64,000 nucleotides of DNA from JAQVYV01 sp964507305 (GCA_964507305.1 CAZDPQ010000001.1:30448-94447), one strand, 5' to 3'. Shown: positions 52,532 through 62,191, counted from the stretch's first letter. The notes: generated by a model not told the origin, from the sequence alone. Translations and numbers: made by a program.

Positions 52532-53513
52532 ACGCCATCCTCAGCCTTTCCTTCAGGATTTCCGGCGGAAATCCGCCGCGCTTGGAAGCCAGGATCATCC
52601 GCACGGACCGGATCTCCGTGTCGGCCGCGATATGATACGCAGCCAGAGGCGCGACGCCCAGACTGATGTATTTTGCCTTTTGCGCGTGCGCCATGACTCT
52701 GTCATCCCACCATTTCTCGAATGCCGCCGGCGAGATCCGGTATGAGTCGGCCGCCTCTCCGAAGCGGGTCGATGAAAAATGCGCGAGCAGCGCCTGCTCC
52801 CCGTCCGCCGCGGCCCGGATGATGGCCGGCCTGTCAAGCATGCCCGCCCGGCTCAAGGCCGTCTCGAGAAATGCCTCGTCCCTGCCGGTCCGCGCGGCGC
52901 GAAGCGCGGTCTTCATATCCGCGGCGGCGCACTGCAGCTCCGCCAGTTCGCGGAGGAACACACTGCCGGTCGCGGAAGCCAGCTCCATGGACCGGTCCAG
53001 CGCCAGGGCATCCAGGCGGATGTCTGCCAGCTGTCCGTCCATCGTCCGGACCAGGACGTCATACGTATCCCGGATCGCGTCTCGTGCGAACTCCGGCAGA
53101 TCGCGGGCTTCCTGCCCGTAGACTGCCCGACGGATCTCCTGCGGATCCAGGACGGACGGAAGCATGAAGCGGATCGCATCGCGGTCCTCACGCCCGGAAG
53201 TCCTGGTATAGACAAAGGATTTCAACGCGGCTTTCATATTGTGGAAATCATGTCGTATGATAAGGAAATCGAGCTCGCGGATATCGGGCGCGACCGCGCG
53301 GAGCAGCTGCCAGGCCTCCTGCGCCTTGCGGTCCAGCGCTTCGCCGGTCTCCTCCGCGCGTTCGGCATCCAGCCAACCCCGCGCTTCCAGGAGCCTCCGC
53401 ACGGCATCGGCATCCGGCGCCAGGGCAAGCTGCTCCAGCTCTGCCGACGTCAGAAGGCTTTGCTCGTTTGCCCGGATCCGGGCGACTGCGTATGCGTAAT
53501 CCGTATCTTTCAT
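52524..53513 (-). CDS. atpC: V-type ATPase subunit C
   Basis: The protein has 329 residues, almost wholly helical. Family-like segments are YAYAVARIRANEQSLLTSAELEQL near the start and FEKWWDDRVMAHAQKAKYISLGVAPLAAY near the end. It links the rotor ring to the D-F shaft. It overlaps the subunit E stop (ATGA). Confidence 0.93.
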   Translation of the reverse strand: MKDTDYAYAVARIRANEQSLLTSAELEQLALAPDADAVRRLLEARGWLDAERAEETGEALDRKAQEAWQLLRAVAPDIRELDFLIIRHDFHNMKAALKSFVYTRTSGREDRDAIRFMLPSVLDPQEIRRAVYGQEARDLPEFARDAIRDTYDVLVRTMDGQLADIRLDALALDRSMELASATGSVFLRELAELQCAAADMKTALRAARTGRDEAFLETALSRAGMLDRPAIIRAAADGEQALLAHFSSTRFGEAADSYRISPAAFEKWWDDRVMAHAQKAKYISLGVAPLAAYHIAADTEIRSVRMILASKRGGFPPEILKERLRMAYV

Positions 53514-54115
53514 TCGTTATCGTCCGTAAACAGCGCGCGGAACGCCGCGTCGCGGATATCCTCCAGAGAATCCCGGAGTAAAGCGTCAAACGTGCAGTTC
53601 TGCTCGATATCCTCATACCGGATCACAAATCCCCCGCCTGCCGGGATCGTCTCCCGGCCGACCGTGACCGATCGTCCGCTGCCGGAAAGCAGGCTGTTCA
53701 GCTCCTGCGCGAACCCTGCCGGCATCCGGCGCAGATCCCTTTCGGAAAACAGCAGCACGCCCTGGCCTTCGCGCGCATGCCGAAGCGCCAGCCGCTTCAG
53801 CACATCAAAATATTCCGCGTCCGGCAGATCCCGCAGACGCCGCTCCGCTTCCCGGATCACATCCCCGATGAGCTCATTGCGCGCCGCGAGGACCGCCCTT
53901 CTGCGATCGTGCTCCGTGCGGGAAACCGCCCGCTGCACCTCATCCCCGCTCTGAAGACGCGCCGCCTGCACGGCCGATGCACCTGATGCCTCGCCGGCCT
54001 CGCGGGCCTGCTCCAGGATCCGGCGAGCTTCTTCCCTCGCCTTCCCCAGGATCTCCTCCCGCTCTGCGAGGTTGTCCTCCCCGATCTTGTTCAGGATCTT
54101 CTCCAGTGCGTCCAT
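53510..54115 (-). CDS. atpE: V-type ATPase subunit E
   Basis: The protein has 201 residues. The N-terminal half is a long charged helix (LEKILNKIGEDNLAEREEILGKAREEARRIL). The C-terminal half is the globular stator cap (GGGFVIRYEDIEQNCTFDALLRDSLEDIR). It pairs with the H/G subunit as peripheral stalk. It lies 8 bp after subunit K. Confidence 0.92.
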   Translation of the reverse strand: MDALEKILNKIGEDNLAEREEILGKAREEARRILEQAREAGEASGASAVQAARLQSGDEVQRAVSRTEHDRRRAVLAARNELIGDVIREAERRLRDLPDAEYFDVLKRLALRHAREGQGVLLFSERDLRRMPAGFAQELNSLLSGSGRSVTVGRETIPAGGGFVIRYEDIEQNCTFDALLRDSLEDIRDAAFRALFTDDNE

Positions 54116-54123
54116 CCCTTCAC

Positions 54124-54597
54124 CTACTTCAGCTTGCTGATCGCCAGAATGGACACCAGGAGCGCGAGGATGGCATACGTCTCGACCATCGCGGCCATCG
54201 TGATCGCCTTGCCGTTCTGGTCCGGCTTCTTCGCGACGAGGCTGACACCCGCGACCGCCGTCCTGCCCTGGGCGATGGCGGAAAAGTATCCGACGATCGC
54301 GATCGGCATGCAGGCGATGAAATATTGAAGCCCGTGGGCAAGCGACATAGGGACCGGTGCGCCGCTCAGAAGCCCGATCTGGTTCAGTGTGAGAAAGGCT
54401 GTGAGCAATCCGTAAATCCCCTGGGTGCCGGGAAGAAGCTGCAGGATCAGCACCTTGCTGAATTTCGACGGATCCTCCGTCACGACGCCCGCAGCGGCTT
54501 CACCCACGATCCCGACCCCTTTCGCGGAGCCGATCCCCGCAAACAGCGCCGCCGAGATCGCGCCGAAAATCGCCAATACAATCCCATAATCATTCAT
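54124..54597 (-). CDS. atpK: V-type ATPase membrane rotor subunit K, sodium-type
   Basis: The protein has 157 residues and four helices (two hairpins). The ion-carrying glutamate is E139 in AAMVETYAILALL. Other sodium-site residues of Enterococcus hirae NtpK have counterparts here: Thr and Gln in LPGTQG (58-59) and Gln in AIAQG (110). This points to sodium rather than proton transport (inference from residues). The gene sits 6 bp after subunit I. Confidence 0.95.
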   Translation of the reverse strand: MNDYGIVLAIFGAISAALFAGIGSAKGVGIVGEAAAGVVTEDPSKFSKVLILQLLPGTQGIYGLLTAFLTLNQIGLLSGAPVPMSLAHGLQYFIACMPIAIVGYFSAIAQGRTAVAGVSLVAKKPDQNGKAITMAAMVETYAILALLVSILAISKLK

Positions 54598-54603
54598 ACT
54601 TTT

Positions 54604-56580
54604 TTACTCCTTGATCCTGATATATTTTGAATCGATCCGCAATGGCTGGAACGGCCTGCCGCCGCCCTCATAGAACTTCGAGAAGAATTCCACGAAATGG
54701 AGCCGGTTGGTGTGCACATACGCGCCCAGCAGGTTGATCGCCATGTTGAGCGGATGGCCGGCGACGAAGACGACCGTCAGAAGGATCCCCTTCAATACAA
54801 GGTTTTCGGGCATCGATCCCATCAGATTGATCACGCTGGCGATGCTGCTCGTCGCCAGGCCGAGCGCCAGGAGGCGCGAATAGGAAAGGATGTCGCCCAG
54901 ATAACCGGAGGCGATGCCGTACAGCCCGTACAAGCCCATCCCGAGGCGCGCGACGGGATTTTTCGACTGCCTGCCTGCGGTAAGGACGATCAGGACCGCG
55001 CCCGCCAGCGCGACATACCGGCCGATGCCGGAAAGAGCGGGCGGCACGGAAATCAGGACGGTAGCCGCCATAGGCGCGGCGCCCAGAACCGTCAGGAAAA
55101 CCGGAACCGTGTCCCAGAACGCGTCGGCTTTCTGCCCGCTGTCCCATTCCATCTTGAAGCGTATGGCAAGACCGGCGAACAGGTGGACGATGCCGAACGC
55201 GAAAGACGCGACCAGAAGTTTGATCGGATCCTTGACAGGATCCAGCCAGATGGCCAGGTCCGGCGGCGGCAGATGCAGGAACTGCCTGTACACAAGCGGG
55301 ATGATGTCGCCGAACCAGCTGCCGAACATCGCGCCCCAGAAAATCGTCGAAAGGCCGCTGTAAAAGAACATCTTGAAGGTTTTGCGCATCGTGCCTTCGA
55401 GATGGAACCGGCGCAGGACATAAGCCGTCGCTGCCACGGTGACGATCCCGTATCCGGCGTCCGACAGCATCAGGCCGAAAAACAGGTAGTAGAAAAAAGC
55501 CATGACGGAGCTGGGGTCAATGTCCTTGCGTCCCGGCAGGGAATACATCTCCATCACCGGCTCCACCGGAGAGACGAATCCGTTGTTCTCGACACAGGCC
55601 GGCACATCGTCGTCCTCTCCCGGCGTCTCCAGGGACACGACGGCATCGTAGCGATCTTCCAGCTCCTGCGCGCATGCCGCGGCATACTTTTCCGCGACGT
55701 AGCCGCTGATCATGAAGGTATGCTTCGTCATTCCGACCCGTCCCAACGCAATGTATTTCTCCTTGCGCATGGCCAGGTAATCCGACAGGAACTCGATGTC
55801 TTCGCGGTGTGACGCATAGGAACGAATCTTGTCGGCATGCTCCGCGATCTGCTTCTCATATTTCACCAGGTCTTCCCCGAACTGGTGCATCCGCGCTGCG
55901 GGAAGGATCCTCGACGGATCGGACGGCGGGACGAGGTCCATCTCCCGAAGCGCGTCGCCCGCCGCTGCAGCCATGTTCCGATGGCAGATCACGGCAATAC
56001 AGGTCTGCTCCTTGAACGCCGATACGATCTCGGCATGGATGGCCTCCGCGTCCGGGATCCTGGCGGCCAGTCCAGCCAGAAGGGTCTCTTCCGTCCACTT
56101 GCCCGGCAAAGTCCCGATGATGCACCGGGTGGTTTTCGTTCCCTGGAACTGCGTCGGGACGTCCAGGGCTTCCCAGATCCGCAGCGCGTCCATCTGGGTT
56201 TTCGTCCGGGCGATCGCCGCCCGGCTCTCCGCGATGGCCTTCCGGTGCCCGATCAGGGCATGGCACATCTCCAGAAAACGGTCTCTCCGGTCGATGTACA
56301 CGCCGAGATCGTCCTTGCGGATCTCACGCCTGCCCTTCCATGATGAAAACAGGGAATCCTTCCCCGGGGCGTATTCATTCAATATTTCCAGGGCCTGGGA
56401 CGCCGTGTCCTGCCCTTTCTCGAACTGGGTGATCGACGAAGAGGTGTTCAGCCTTGCCAGTGAATCGTCCCGGCAGTCCGATACCTCCACGATCCCGCGC
56501 CGCTGCAGGCGTTCCAGGATGTTCTTCCTGTCCCGCGTCAGCGCGATGATCTCGATCCGCTTCATCGGAAGCTTGGTCAT
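54604..56580 (-). CDS. atpI: V-type ATPase subunit I
   Basis: The protein has 658 residues. The N-terminal half is cytoplasmic with coiled-coil arms (MKRIEIIALTRDRKNILERLQRRGIVEVSD). The C-terminal half has seven to eight helices, including DAGYGIVTVAATAYVLRRF and the stator motif LALGLATSSIASVINLM. It provides the ion half-channels. It is second in the operon, 35 bp after subunit H. Confidence 0.95.
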   Translation of the reverse strand: MTKLPMKRIEIIALTRDRKNILERLQRRGIVEVSDCRDDSLARLNTSSSITQFEKGQDTASQALEILNEYAPGKDSLFSSWKGRREIRKDDLGVYIDRRDRFLEMCHALIGHRKAIAESRAAIARTKTQMDALRIWEALDVPTQFQGTKTTRCIIGTLPGKWTEETLLAGLAARIPDAEAIHAEIVSAFKEQTCIAVICHRNMAAAAGDALREMDLVPPSDPSRILPAARMHQFGEDLVKYEKQIAEHADKIRSYASHREDIEFLSDYLAMRKEKYIALGRVGMTKHTFMISGYVAEKYAAACAQELEDRYDAVVSLETPGEDDDVPACVENNGFVSPVEPVMEMYSLPGRKDIDPSSVMAFFYYLFFGLMLSDAGYGIVTVAATAYVLRRFHLEGTMRKTFKMFFYSGLSTIFWGAMFGSWFGDIIPLVYRQFLHLPPPDLAIWLDPVKDPIKLLVASFAFGIVHLFAGLAIRFKMEWDSGQKADAFWDTVPVFLTVLGAAPMAATVLISVPPALSGIGRYVALAGAVLIVLTAGRQSKNPVARLGMGLYGLYGIASGYLGDILSYSRLLALGLATSSIASVINLMGSMPENLVLKGILLTVVFVAGHPLNMAINLLGAYVHTNRLHFVEFFSKFYEGGGRPFQPLRIDSKYIRIKE

Positions 56581-56614
56581 TCCTTTACCTCATCCCCGCG
56601 GACGGCCTCTCCCG

Positions 56615-56932
56615 TCATGCGCCGGCGATCCATGCGGCGATTACTGCGCGGGCCGCCTGCTCCATCCGCTCCCGGGCCGTGGCTCTGACCTTCGCGATCT
56701 CATCAGCCGTGTCCCTCGCACCCTGTGCTTCGATCTCCCGGATCCTCGCTGCATCCGCAGCCCGGATCGTCCCGATCTCATCCTCCGCGCGTTCGGCCGA
56801 CTGCACGGCCAGCTCCAACGCCTGCGCACGGGTTTCGTCGACGATGCGCGCCGCTTCCGCCCTCGCTTCCGCGATCCGCTCATCCGCCAGCTTTTCGGCG
56901 GACACGATCTTCTCCACTGCCTGTGATACCAT
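56615..56932 (-). CDS. V-type ATPase subunit H/G (peripheral stalk coiled coil)
   Basis: The protein has 105 residues, nearly all one charged alanine-rich helix (KIVSAEKLADERIAEARAEA, DETRAQALELAVQSAERAED). This is the typical stalk partner of subunit E. The ATG at 56932 has GGAGG 8 bases ahead; longer frames run into the leader. It is the first gene of the nine-gene operon. Confidence 0.85.
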   Translation of the reverse strand: MVSQAVEKIVSAEKLADERIAEARAEAARIVDETRAQALELAVQSAERAEDEIGTIRAADAARIREIEAQGARDTADEIAKVRATARERMEQAARAVIAAWIAGA

Positions 56933-57079
56933 GGCGCAAGCCTCCCTGTCCCGCCGCGCTCGCCGTGACCCGTCAAAAGAAAAGGGCGGGACACTTCTTC
57001 CGAAGTTCTTCACCCCCTGTGACAGTCCTGTCTCCAACAAGGCTTCCATAAAAATGGATCGGATGCGGCTGGCCTTTTT

Positions 57080-57107
57080 ATTATACATGATATCATGAAT
57101 ACTGCAA
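57080..57107 (-). promoter_or_regulatory. V-ATPase operon promoter with a palindrome in the spacer
   Basis: The minus strand has TTGCAG (57102-57107), 16 bp and a perfect TATAAT (57080-57085). The spacer contains the exact 12-bp palindrome CATGATATCATG (57086-57097), an ideal operator position. A leader of about 140 nt separates this from the first ATG. Confidence 0.65.
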
Positions 57108-57163
57108 GCCGTACCGCTCACCGATCCGGGATGCCGTTTTCTTTCGGGCAGAGCGTGTTTCCG

Positions 57164-57200
57164 AAAAAAGAACCGCCTTCGCGGAAGGCGGTTCTTTTTT
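57164..57200. terminator. Strong bidirectional terminator after ppdK
   Basis: An 11-bp stem GAACCGCCTTC/GAAGGCGGTTC with a 3-base loop is flanked by A6 and T6. It ends ppdK on the minus strand and isolates the V-ATPase operon. The whole gap 56933-57258 holds only this and the V-ATPase promoter and leader. Confidence 0.92.
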
Positions 57201-57258
57201 GGCTTTGTTCACCGGGTTTCTGTTCGCGGAATAGAGTCCGCGCGGGATGCCGGGAAGC

Positions 57259-59892
57259 TTATTTCTCTTTGCCTGCACGGATGGCGGACTGTGCGGATGC
57301 AAGCCTGGCGATCGGGACGCGGAACGGCGAGCAGGACACATAGGTCAGTCCGATCGAGTGGCAGAATTCGATGGAAGAGGGATCTCCGCCGTGCTCTCCG
57401 CAGATGCCGAGCTTGAGGTTCGGCCTTGCGGATCTGCCGCCTTCGACCGCGATTTTCATCAGCTTGCCCACGCCGATACGGTCGAGCCGCGCGGTCGGAT
57501 CCGATTCGAAAATCTTGGCCTTGTAATAATCCTCGAGGATCCTGCCGGCGTCATCGCGGGAAAGCCCGTACGTCATCTGCGTCAGGTCGTTGGTGCCGAA
57601 ACTGAAGAACTCGGCTTCGACGGCGATCTCATCGGCTGTCAGAGCGGCGCGCGGGATCTCGATCATGGTGCCCACCATGTACTTCATGTCGACGCCGGCC
57701 CGGGCGATGATCTCATCGGCGGTGCTGACGATGATGTTTTTGACGAACTTGAGCTCCTTGATGTCGCAGACGAGCGGGATCATGATCTCCGGGATCACCG
57801 AACCGCCGTCCTTGTTGACGTTGATGGCGGCTTCGATGATGGCGCGGGTCTGCATGACCGCGATCTCGGGATAGGAGACCGCCAGGCGGCAGCCGCGGTG
57901 GCCCATCATGGGATTGAGTTCATGGAGCATCTCGATCTTGGCGACAAGCTCTTCCTTCGGGATGTTCAGCTCCGCCGCGAGGCGTGCGACTTCGGAGTCC
58001 TCCTGCGGCAGGAATTCATGCAGCGGCGGATCCAGGAGGCGGATCGTGACCGGATGTCCCTTCATTTCCTTGAACAGACCTTCGAAGTCTTCCCTCTGGA
58101 TCGGGAGGATCTTGTCCAGGGCGGCCTTGCGGGCCGTTTCGTCCTTCGCGACGATCATCTGGCGGAACGCGAAAATGCGGTCCGCTTCAAAGAACATGTG
58201 CTCCGTGCGGCAGAGGCCGATCCCTTCCGCGCCGAGGCGGACGGCGACCCGGGCGTCCTTGGGGGAGTCGGCGTTGGCACGGACCTTGAGGGTCCTGTAT
58301 TCGTCGGACCACTGCATGATCATGCCGAAATCGCCCGTCAGCTCGGCTTCCTGCGTGCGGATCGAACCGCCGTACACATTGCCGGTGCTCCCGTCAAGGG
58401 AAAGCCAGTCGCCCTCATGGTAAACCTTGCCGGACTTGTCGGTCATTGTTTTCGCCTCTTCGCTGATCACGACATCGGAGCAGCCGGAAACGCAGCACTT
58501 GCCCATCCCGCGCGCCACAACAGCTGCGTGGGAGGTCATGCCGCCGCGCCCCGTCAGGATGCCCTGCGAAACGCCCATGCCGACGATATCTTCGGGAGAT
58601 GTCTCAAGCCTGACCAGGATGACTTTTTCTCCGCGCTTGTTGACCGCTTCGGCGGCATCGTCCGCCTCGAAATAGATCCTGCCCGTCGCGGCTCCCGGAG
58701 ATGCCGGAAGCCCCTTGGCGATGACCGCCGCGGCTTTCAGGTCTTTCGGCACGAATGTGGGGTGCAGAAGGGCGTCGAGCTGCTTGGGATCGATCTTCAT
58801 GAGGGCCTCTTCCTTCGTGATCAGGCCTTCCTCGACCAGGTCCACGGCGACTTTCATCGCGGCGGCCGCCGTGCGCTTGCCGTTGCGGGTCTGGAGCATG
58901 AACAGCTTGCCCCGCTCGATCGTGAACTCCATGTCCTGCATGTCCTTGTAATGGGTCTCCAGCGTCCTGGCGATCGCGGCGAACTGCTCGTAAACGTCAG
59001 GCATGACCTGGCTCAGCTGGTCGATCGTCTGCGGCGTCCGGATGCCCGCGACGACGTCCTCGCCCTGCGCGTTCATCAGGAATTCGCCGTACAGCTTGTT
59101 CTCGCCGGTCGCGGGATTGCGCGTGAACGCGACGCCCGTGCCGGAGGTGTCGCCCATGTTGCCGTACACCATCTCCTGGACGTTGACGGCCGTGCCCCAG
59201 CTGGAGGGGATGTCGTTCATCCTGCGGTACACGATGGCACGCTCATTATTCCAGGAACGGAAGACGGCCTTGATGGCTTCGATGAGCTGGACCTCCGGAT
59301 CCTGCGGAAAGTCATGGCCCTTTTCCTTAAGATACAGGGCTTTGAAGCGCCGGACGACTTCCTTGAGGTTTTCCGCCGTCAGGTCGGTGTCGAAATGAGC
59401 CTTGTTCTCCTGCTTGACGGTGTCGAGAATCGCGTCGAACTTTCTTTTCTCGATCTCCATGACCACGTCGGAAAACATATTGATGAACCTGCGGTAGCTG
59501 TCATAGGCGAAACGCTCGTTGCCTGTCAGCTGCGCGAGGCCGGTGACGACCTTGTCATTCAGGCCGAGGTTGAGGATCGTGTCCATCATCCCGGGCATCG
59601 ACGCCCTGGCTCCGGAGCGCACCGACACAAGGAAAGGATTCGACGGGTCGCCGAACTTCTTGCCGACGGTCGCTTCGGTCTTCCGGAAAGCGTCGAAAAT
59701 CTCCTTTTCGATGTCGGCGGCGATCTTTTCGCCGTCGTCATAATAGCGGATGCAGGCTTCGGTCGTGACCGTGAAGCCCCTCGGGACGGGCAGCCCCAGC
59801 CCCGTCATCTCCGCAAGGTTCGCGCCCTTGCCTCCGAGCAGGTTGCGCATGGAAGCGTTCCCCTCCTCAAATGTGTACACATACTTTGTCAT
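57259..59892 (-). CDS. ppdK: Pyruvate, phosphate dikinase PpdK
   Basis: The protein has 877 residues and interconverts PEP, AMP and PPi with pyruvate, ATP and phosphate. The N-terminal ATP-grasp domain starts KYVYTFEEGNASMRNLLGGKG. The phosphohistidine swivel motif is GRGGMTSHAAVVARGMGKCC. The PEP/pyruvate barrel ends with MGHRGCRLAVSYPE and the catalytic cysteine loop GICGEHGGDP. Its presence suggests PPi-linked glycolysis in an anaerobe. It lies about 135 bp after glyQS. Confidence 0.97.
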   Translation of the reverse strand: MTKYVYTFEEGNASMRNLLGGKGANLAEMTGLGLPVPRGFTVTTEACIRYYDDGEKIAADIEKEIFDAFRKTEATVGKKFGDPSNPFLVSVRSGARASMPGMMDTILNLGLNDKVVTGLAQLTGNERFAYDSYRRFINMFSDVVMEIEKRKFDAILDTVKQENKAHFDTDLTAENLKEVVRRFKALYLKEKGHDFPQDPEVQLIEAIKAVFRSWNNERAIVYRRMNDIPSSWGTAVNVQEMVYGNMGDTSGTGVAFTRNPATGENKLYGEFLMNAQGEDVVAGIRTPQTIDQLSQVMPDVYEQFAAIARTLETHYKDMQDMEFTIERGKLFMLQTRNGKRTAAAAMKVAVDLVEEGLITKEEALMKIDPKQLDALLHPTFVPKDLKAAAVIAKGLPASPGAATGRIYFEADDAAEAVNKRGEKVILVRLETSPEDIVGMGVSQGILTGRGGMTSHAAVVARGMGKCCVSGCSDVVISEEAKTMTDKSGKVYHEGDWLSLDGSTGNVYGGSIRTQEAELTGDFGMIMQWSDEYRTLKVRANADSPKDARVAVRLGAEGIGLCRTEHMFFEADRIFAFRQMIVAKDETARKAALDKILPIQREDFEGLFKEMKGHPVTIRLLDPPLHEFLPQEDSEVARLAAELNIPKEELVAKIEMLHELNPMMGHRGCRLAVSYPEIAVMQTRAIIEAAINVNKDGGSVIPEIMIPLVCDIKELKFVKNIIVSTADEIIARAGVDMKYMVGTMIEIPRAALTADEIAVEAEFFSFGTNDLTQMTYGLSRDDAGRILEDYYKAKIFESDPTARLDRIGVGKLMKIAVEGGRSARPNLKLGICGEHGGDPSSIEFCHSIGLTYVSCSPFRVPIARLASAQSAIRAGKEK

Positions 59893-60028
59893 ATCGATAC
59901 TCCTTCCCGATCTTGTGCCTCGCCTGTTCAGGCGTTTCTCTTTTGATAAAAAAGCAGTTCCCCGCTTTGTATATCCCCTTGAAAAAAACCGCGTCCGGCC
60001 GGTGCAGCCGCAGTCCCGCTTCCGGCCC

Positions 60029-61417
60029 TTAAAAGTCGAACCGGCCCGCGAAATACTCCTTCAGTCCCGCGATCGGGATCCTCTCCTGCTCCATGCTGTC
60101 CCGGTCCCGTACCGTGACGCATCCGTCCTCGAGCGAATCGAAGTCGAATGTCACGCAAAAGGGCGTCCCGATCTCATCCTGCCGCCTGTAGCGCTTGCCG
60201 ATCGACTGCCTGTCGTCGAATTCGCACATCCAGTCCTTCGACAGTGCGGCGAAAACCTCGCCGGCTTTCTCCGAAAGCTTGGCGGAAAGCGGAAGGACCG
60301 CGATCTTGACCGGCGCGACCGCAGGATGGAAACGCAGCACCACCCGGCTGTCGCCGTCCGCGAGATCCTCCTCGTCGTACGCGCTGCACAGGAACGCGAG
60401 CGTCACCCGGTCCGCGCCGAGCGAAGGCTCCACGACATACGGGACATACTTCTCCCCGGTGGCGGGGTCAAAATAGGAAAGGTCTTCCTTCGAGTGCTCC
60501 ATATGCTGTTTCAGATCGTAATCGGTGCGGTCGGCGATGCCCCAGAGTTCGCCCCAGCCGAACGGGAACAGAAACTCGAAATCGGTCGTCGCTTTGGAAT
60601 AAAACGATAGCTCTTCGGGCCCGTGGTCGCGGAAACGGAGCTCCGACGGCCGTATCCCGAGGCTGAACAGCCACTCGGCGCAGAAGCTGCGCCAATATTC
60701 GAACCACTGGAGGTCCGTCCCCGGCTCGCAGAAAAATTCGAGCTCCATCTGCTCGAACTCGCGGGTCCTGAACGTAAAGTTGCCCGGGGTGATCTCGTTG
60801 CGGAATGATTTGCCGATCTGGCATATGCCGAAGGGGATCTTCTTCCGCGAAGTCCGCTGGACGTTCCGGAAATTGACGAAGATGCCCTGGGCGGTCTCGG
60901 GCCTCAGGTAAAGCTCGGCCTTGCTGTCCTCGGTGACGCCCTGGAATGTCTTGAACATCAGGTTGAACTTGCGGATGTCGGTGAAATCATGCGATCCGCA
61001 TGATGGGCACGCGATGGCATGCTCCCGGATATACGCCATGAGGTCGGCGGTGCTCATTCCATCGGCGGTCCGGTCGATCCCGTTGGCCTTGTTCCAGTCC
61101 TCCGCGAGCTTGTCGGCGCGGTGGCGGGTCTTGCATCCCTTGCAGTCGATGAGCGGGTCACTGAAGCCGCCGACATGGCCGGAAGCGACCCAGACCTGAG
61201 GATTCATCAGGATGGCGCAGTCGACGCCGATATTGTATGGATTCTCCTGAACGAATTTTTTCCACCAGGCATTCTTGACATTGTTCTTCAGATTGACACC
61301 GAGCGGCCCGTAATCCCAGGAATTCGCGAGCCCGCCGTAAATGTCCGAGCCGGGATACACGAAGCCCCGGTTCCGGGCCATCGCAACGATTTTTTCCATC
61401 GACTTTTCGGCGATCAC
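60029..61417 (-). CDS. glyQS: Glycyl-tRNA synthetase, dimeric type
   Basis: The protein has 462 residues. This class II enzyme has the alpha2 single-chain architecture. The start MEKIVAMARNRGFVYPGSDIYGGLANSWDYGPLG is diagnostic. Class II motif 2 is in FRNEITPGNFTFRTREFEQMELEFF and motif 3 is VEPSLGADRVTLAFL. A C-terminal anticodon-binding domain follows. A zinc-like set lies in CKGCKTRHRAD and CPSCGSHD. Its start overlaps the rpoZ stop (ATGA). Confidence 0.96.
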   Translation of the reverse strand: MIAEKSMEKIVAMARNRGFVYPGSDIYGGLANSWDYGPLGVNLKNNVKNAWWKKFVQENPYNIGVDCAILMNPQVWVASGHVGGFSDPLIDCKGCKTRHRADKLAEDWNKANGIDRTADGMSTADLMAYIREHAIACPSCGSHDFTDIRKFNLMFKTFQGVTEDSKAELYLRPETAQGIFVNFRNVQRTSRKKIPFGICQIGKSFRNEITPGNFTFRTREFEQMELEFFCEPGTDLQWFEYWRSFCAEWLFSLGIRPSELRFRDHGPEELSFYSKATTDFEFLFPFGWGELWGIADRTDYDLKQHMEHSKEDLSYFDPATGEKYVPYVVEPSLGADRVTLAFLCSAYDEEDLADGDSRVVLRFHPAVAPVKIAVLPLSAKLSEKAGEVFAALSKDWMCEFDDRQSIGKRYRRQDEIGTPFCVTFDFDSLEDGCVTVRDRDSMEQERIPIAGLKEYFAGRFDF

Positions 61418-62112
61418 CTGGACTTCCTCCTCTTGGCGGGCTTTTCATCTTTTTCTCCGGAGTCTGCGGATCCGTCGGTTCCATCGAAGAGGATCTCCGT
61501 GAAATCAGCGGATCCTTCGACTTCCGCCGCTTCGGACAGATCCTCCGGCTGCACGGCCTCCGCGGGATCTTCCCCTTCAGACGCTGCGGGATCTTCCCCT
61601 TCAGGCTCCGCAGGATCATCCTCCGCCGTCTCCTCTTCGTCCGCAGATCCGGCATCTACGAGGATGATGTCTTTGACATCATCCTCTGGGATGACGTCTT
61701 CGCCGTCAACCTCTGGGATAACGGCTTCTCCGGCATCTGCCGTGTCGGACTCATCGTCGCCGTCGGACTCATCGCTCTCCGTCGCCGCGATCAGCGAACG
61801 GATCCGGGCGTTGCTCTCCTCTTCCATATCCTCGCGGTAGCGCGCGTTGCGCTTCTCGATCTCCTCCCGGAGACGCTCCGCCTCCACCTCGGGCCGGAGC
61901 GGGACATGAACTTCGTGGATTCCCCTGACCGGCAGGACGGCGCCGACGGCGATCTCCTCGCACGCGGTCGTCACGTAATTCGGCGTTTCGGACTTCGCCA
62001 TCGGCTGGGCTCCGTCCACGAGCTGGCGCGCCCTCTTGGCCGCCAGGATCGTCAGGACATACCGGCTGCTGACCTTCTGCAGCAGATTCTCCATCGTGGG
62101 TTTGACTAACAT
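61414..62112 (-). CDS. rpoZ: RNA polymerase omega subunit with long acidic C-terminal tail
   Basis: The protein has 232 residues, against about 60-90 in typical omega subunits. Residues 1-75 carry the omega core (VSSRYVLTILAAKRARQLVDG, NYVTTACEEIAVG). A charged helix (RLREEIEKRNARYREDMEEES) follows, then about 115 residues very rich in Asp, Glu, Ala and Pro, ending in a basic KPAKRRKSR. The tail could bind basic proteins or be lineage-specific disorder. It lies between gmk and glyQS as in other Bacillota. Confidence 0.85.
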   Translation of the reverse strand: MLVKPTMENLLQKVSSRYVLTILAAKRARQLVDGAQPMAKSETPNYVTTACEEIAVGAVLPVRGIHEVHVPLRPEVEAERLREEIEKRNARYREDMEEESNARIRSLIAATESDESDGDDESDTADAGEAVIPEVDGEDVIPEDDVKDIILVDAGSADEEETAEDDPAEPEGEDPAASEGEDPAEAVQPEDLSEAAEVEGSADFTEILFDGTDGSADSGEKDEKPAKRRKSR

Positions 62113-62191
62113 AAAAGTCCTCCTTCCAGGAACTGTGATCTCAAATCAAAACGCCAGGGGATGCTGTCCGCGCCCCGGGCCGCCGCGCATG

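Noticed and set aside
57247..59946. 899-codon plus-strand frame opposite ppdK
   Set aside because: Shadow of the GC-rich codon pattern of ppdK; the minus-strand product is a complete PPDK.
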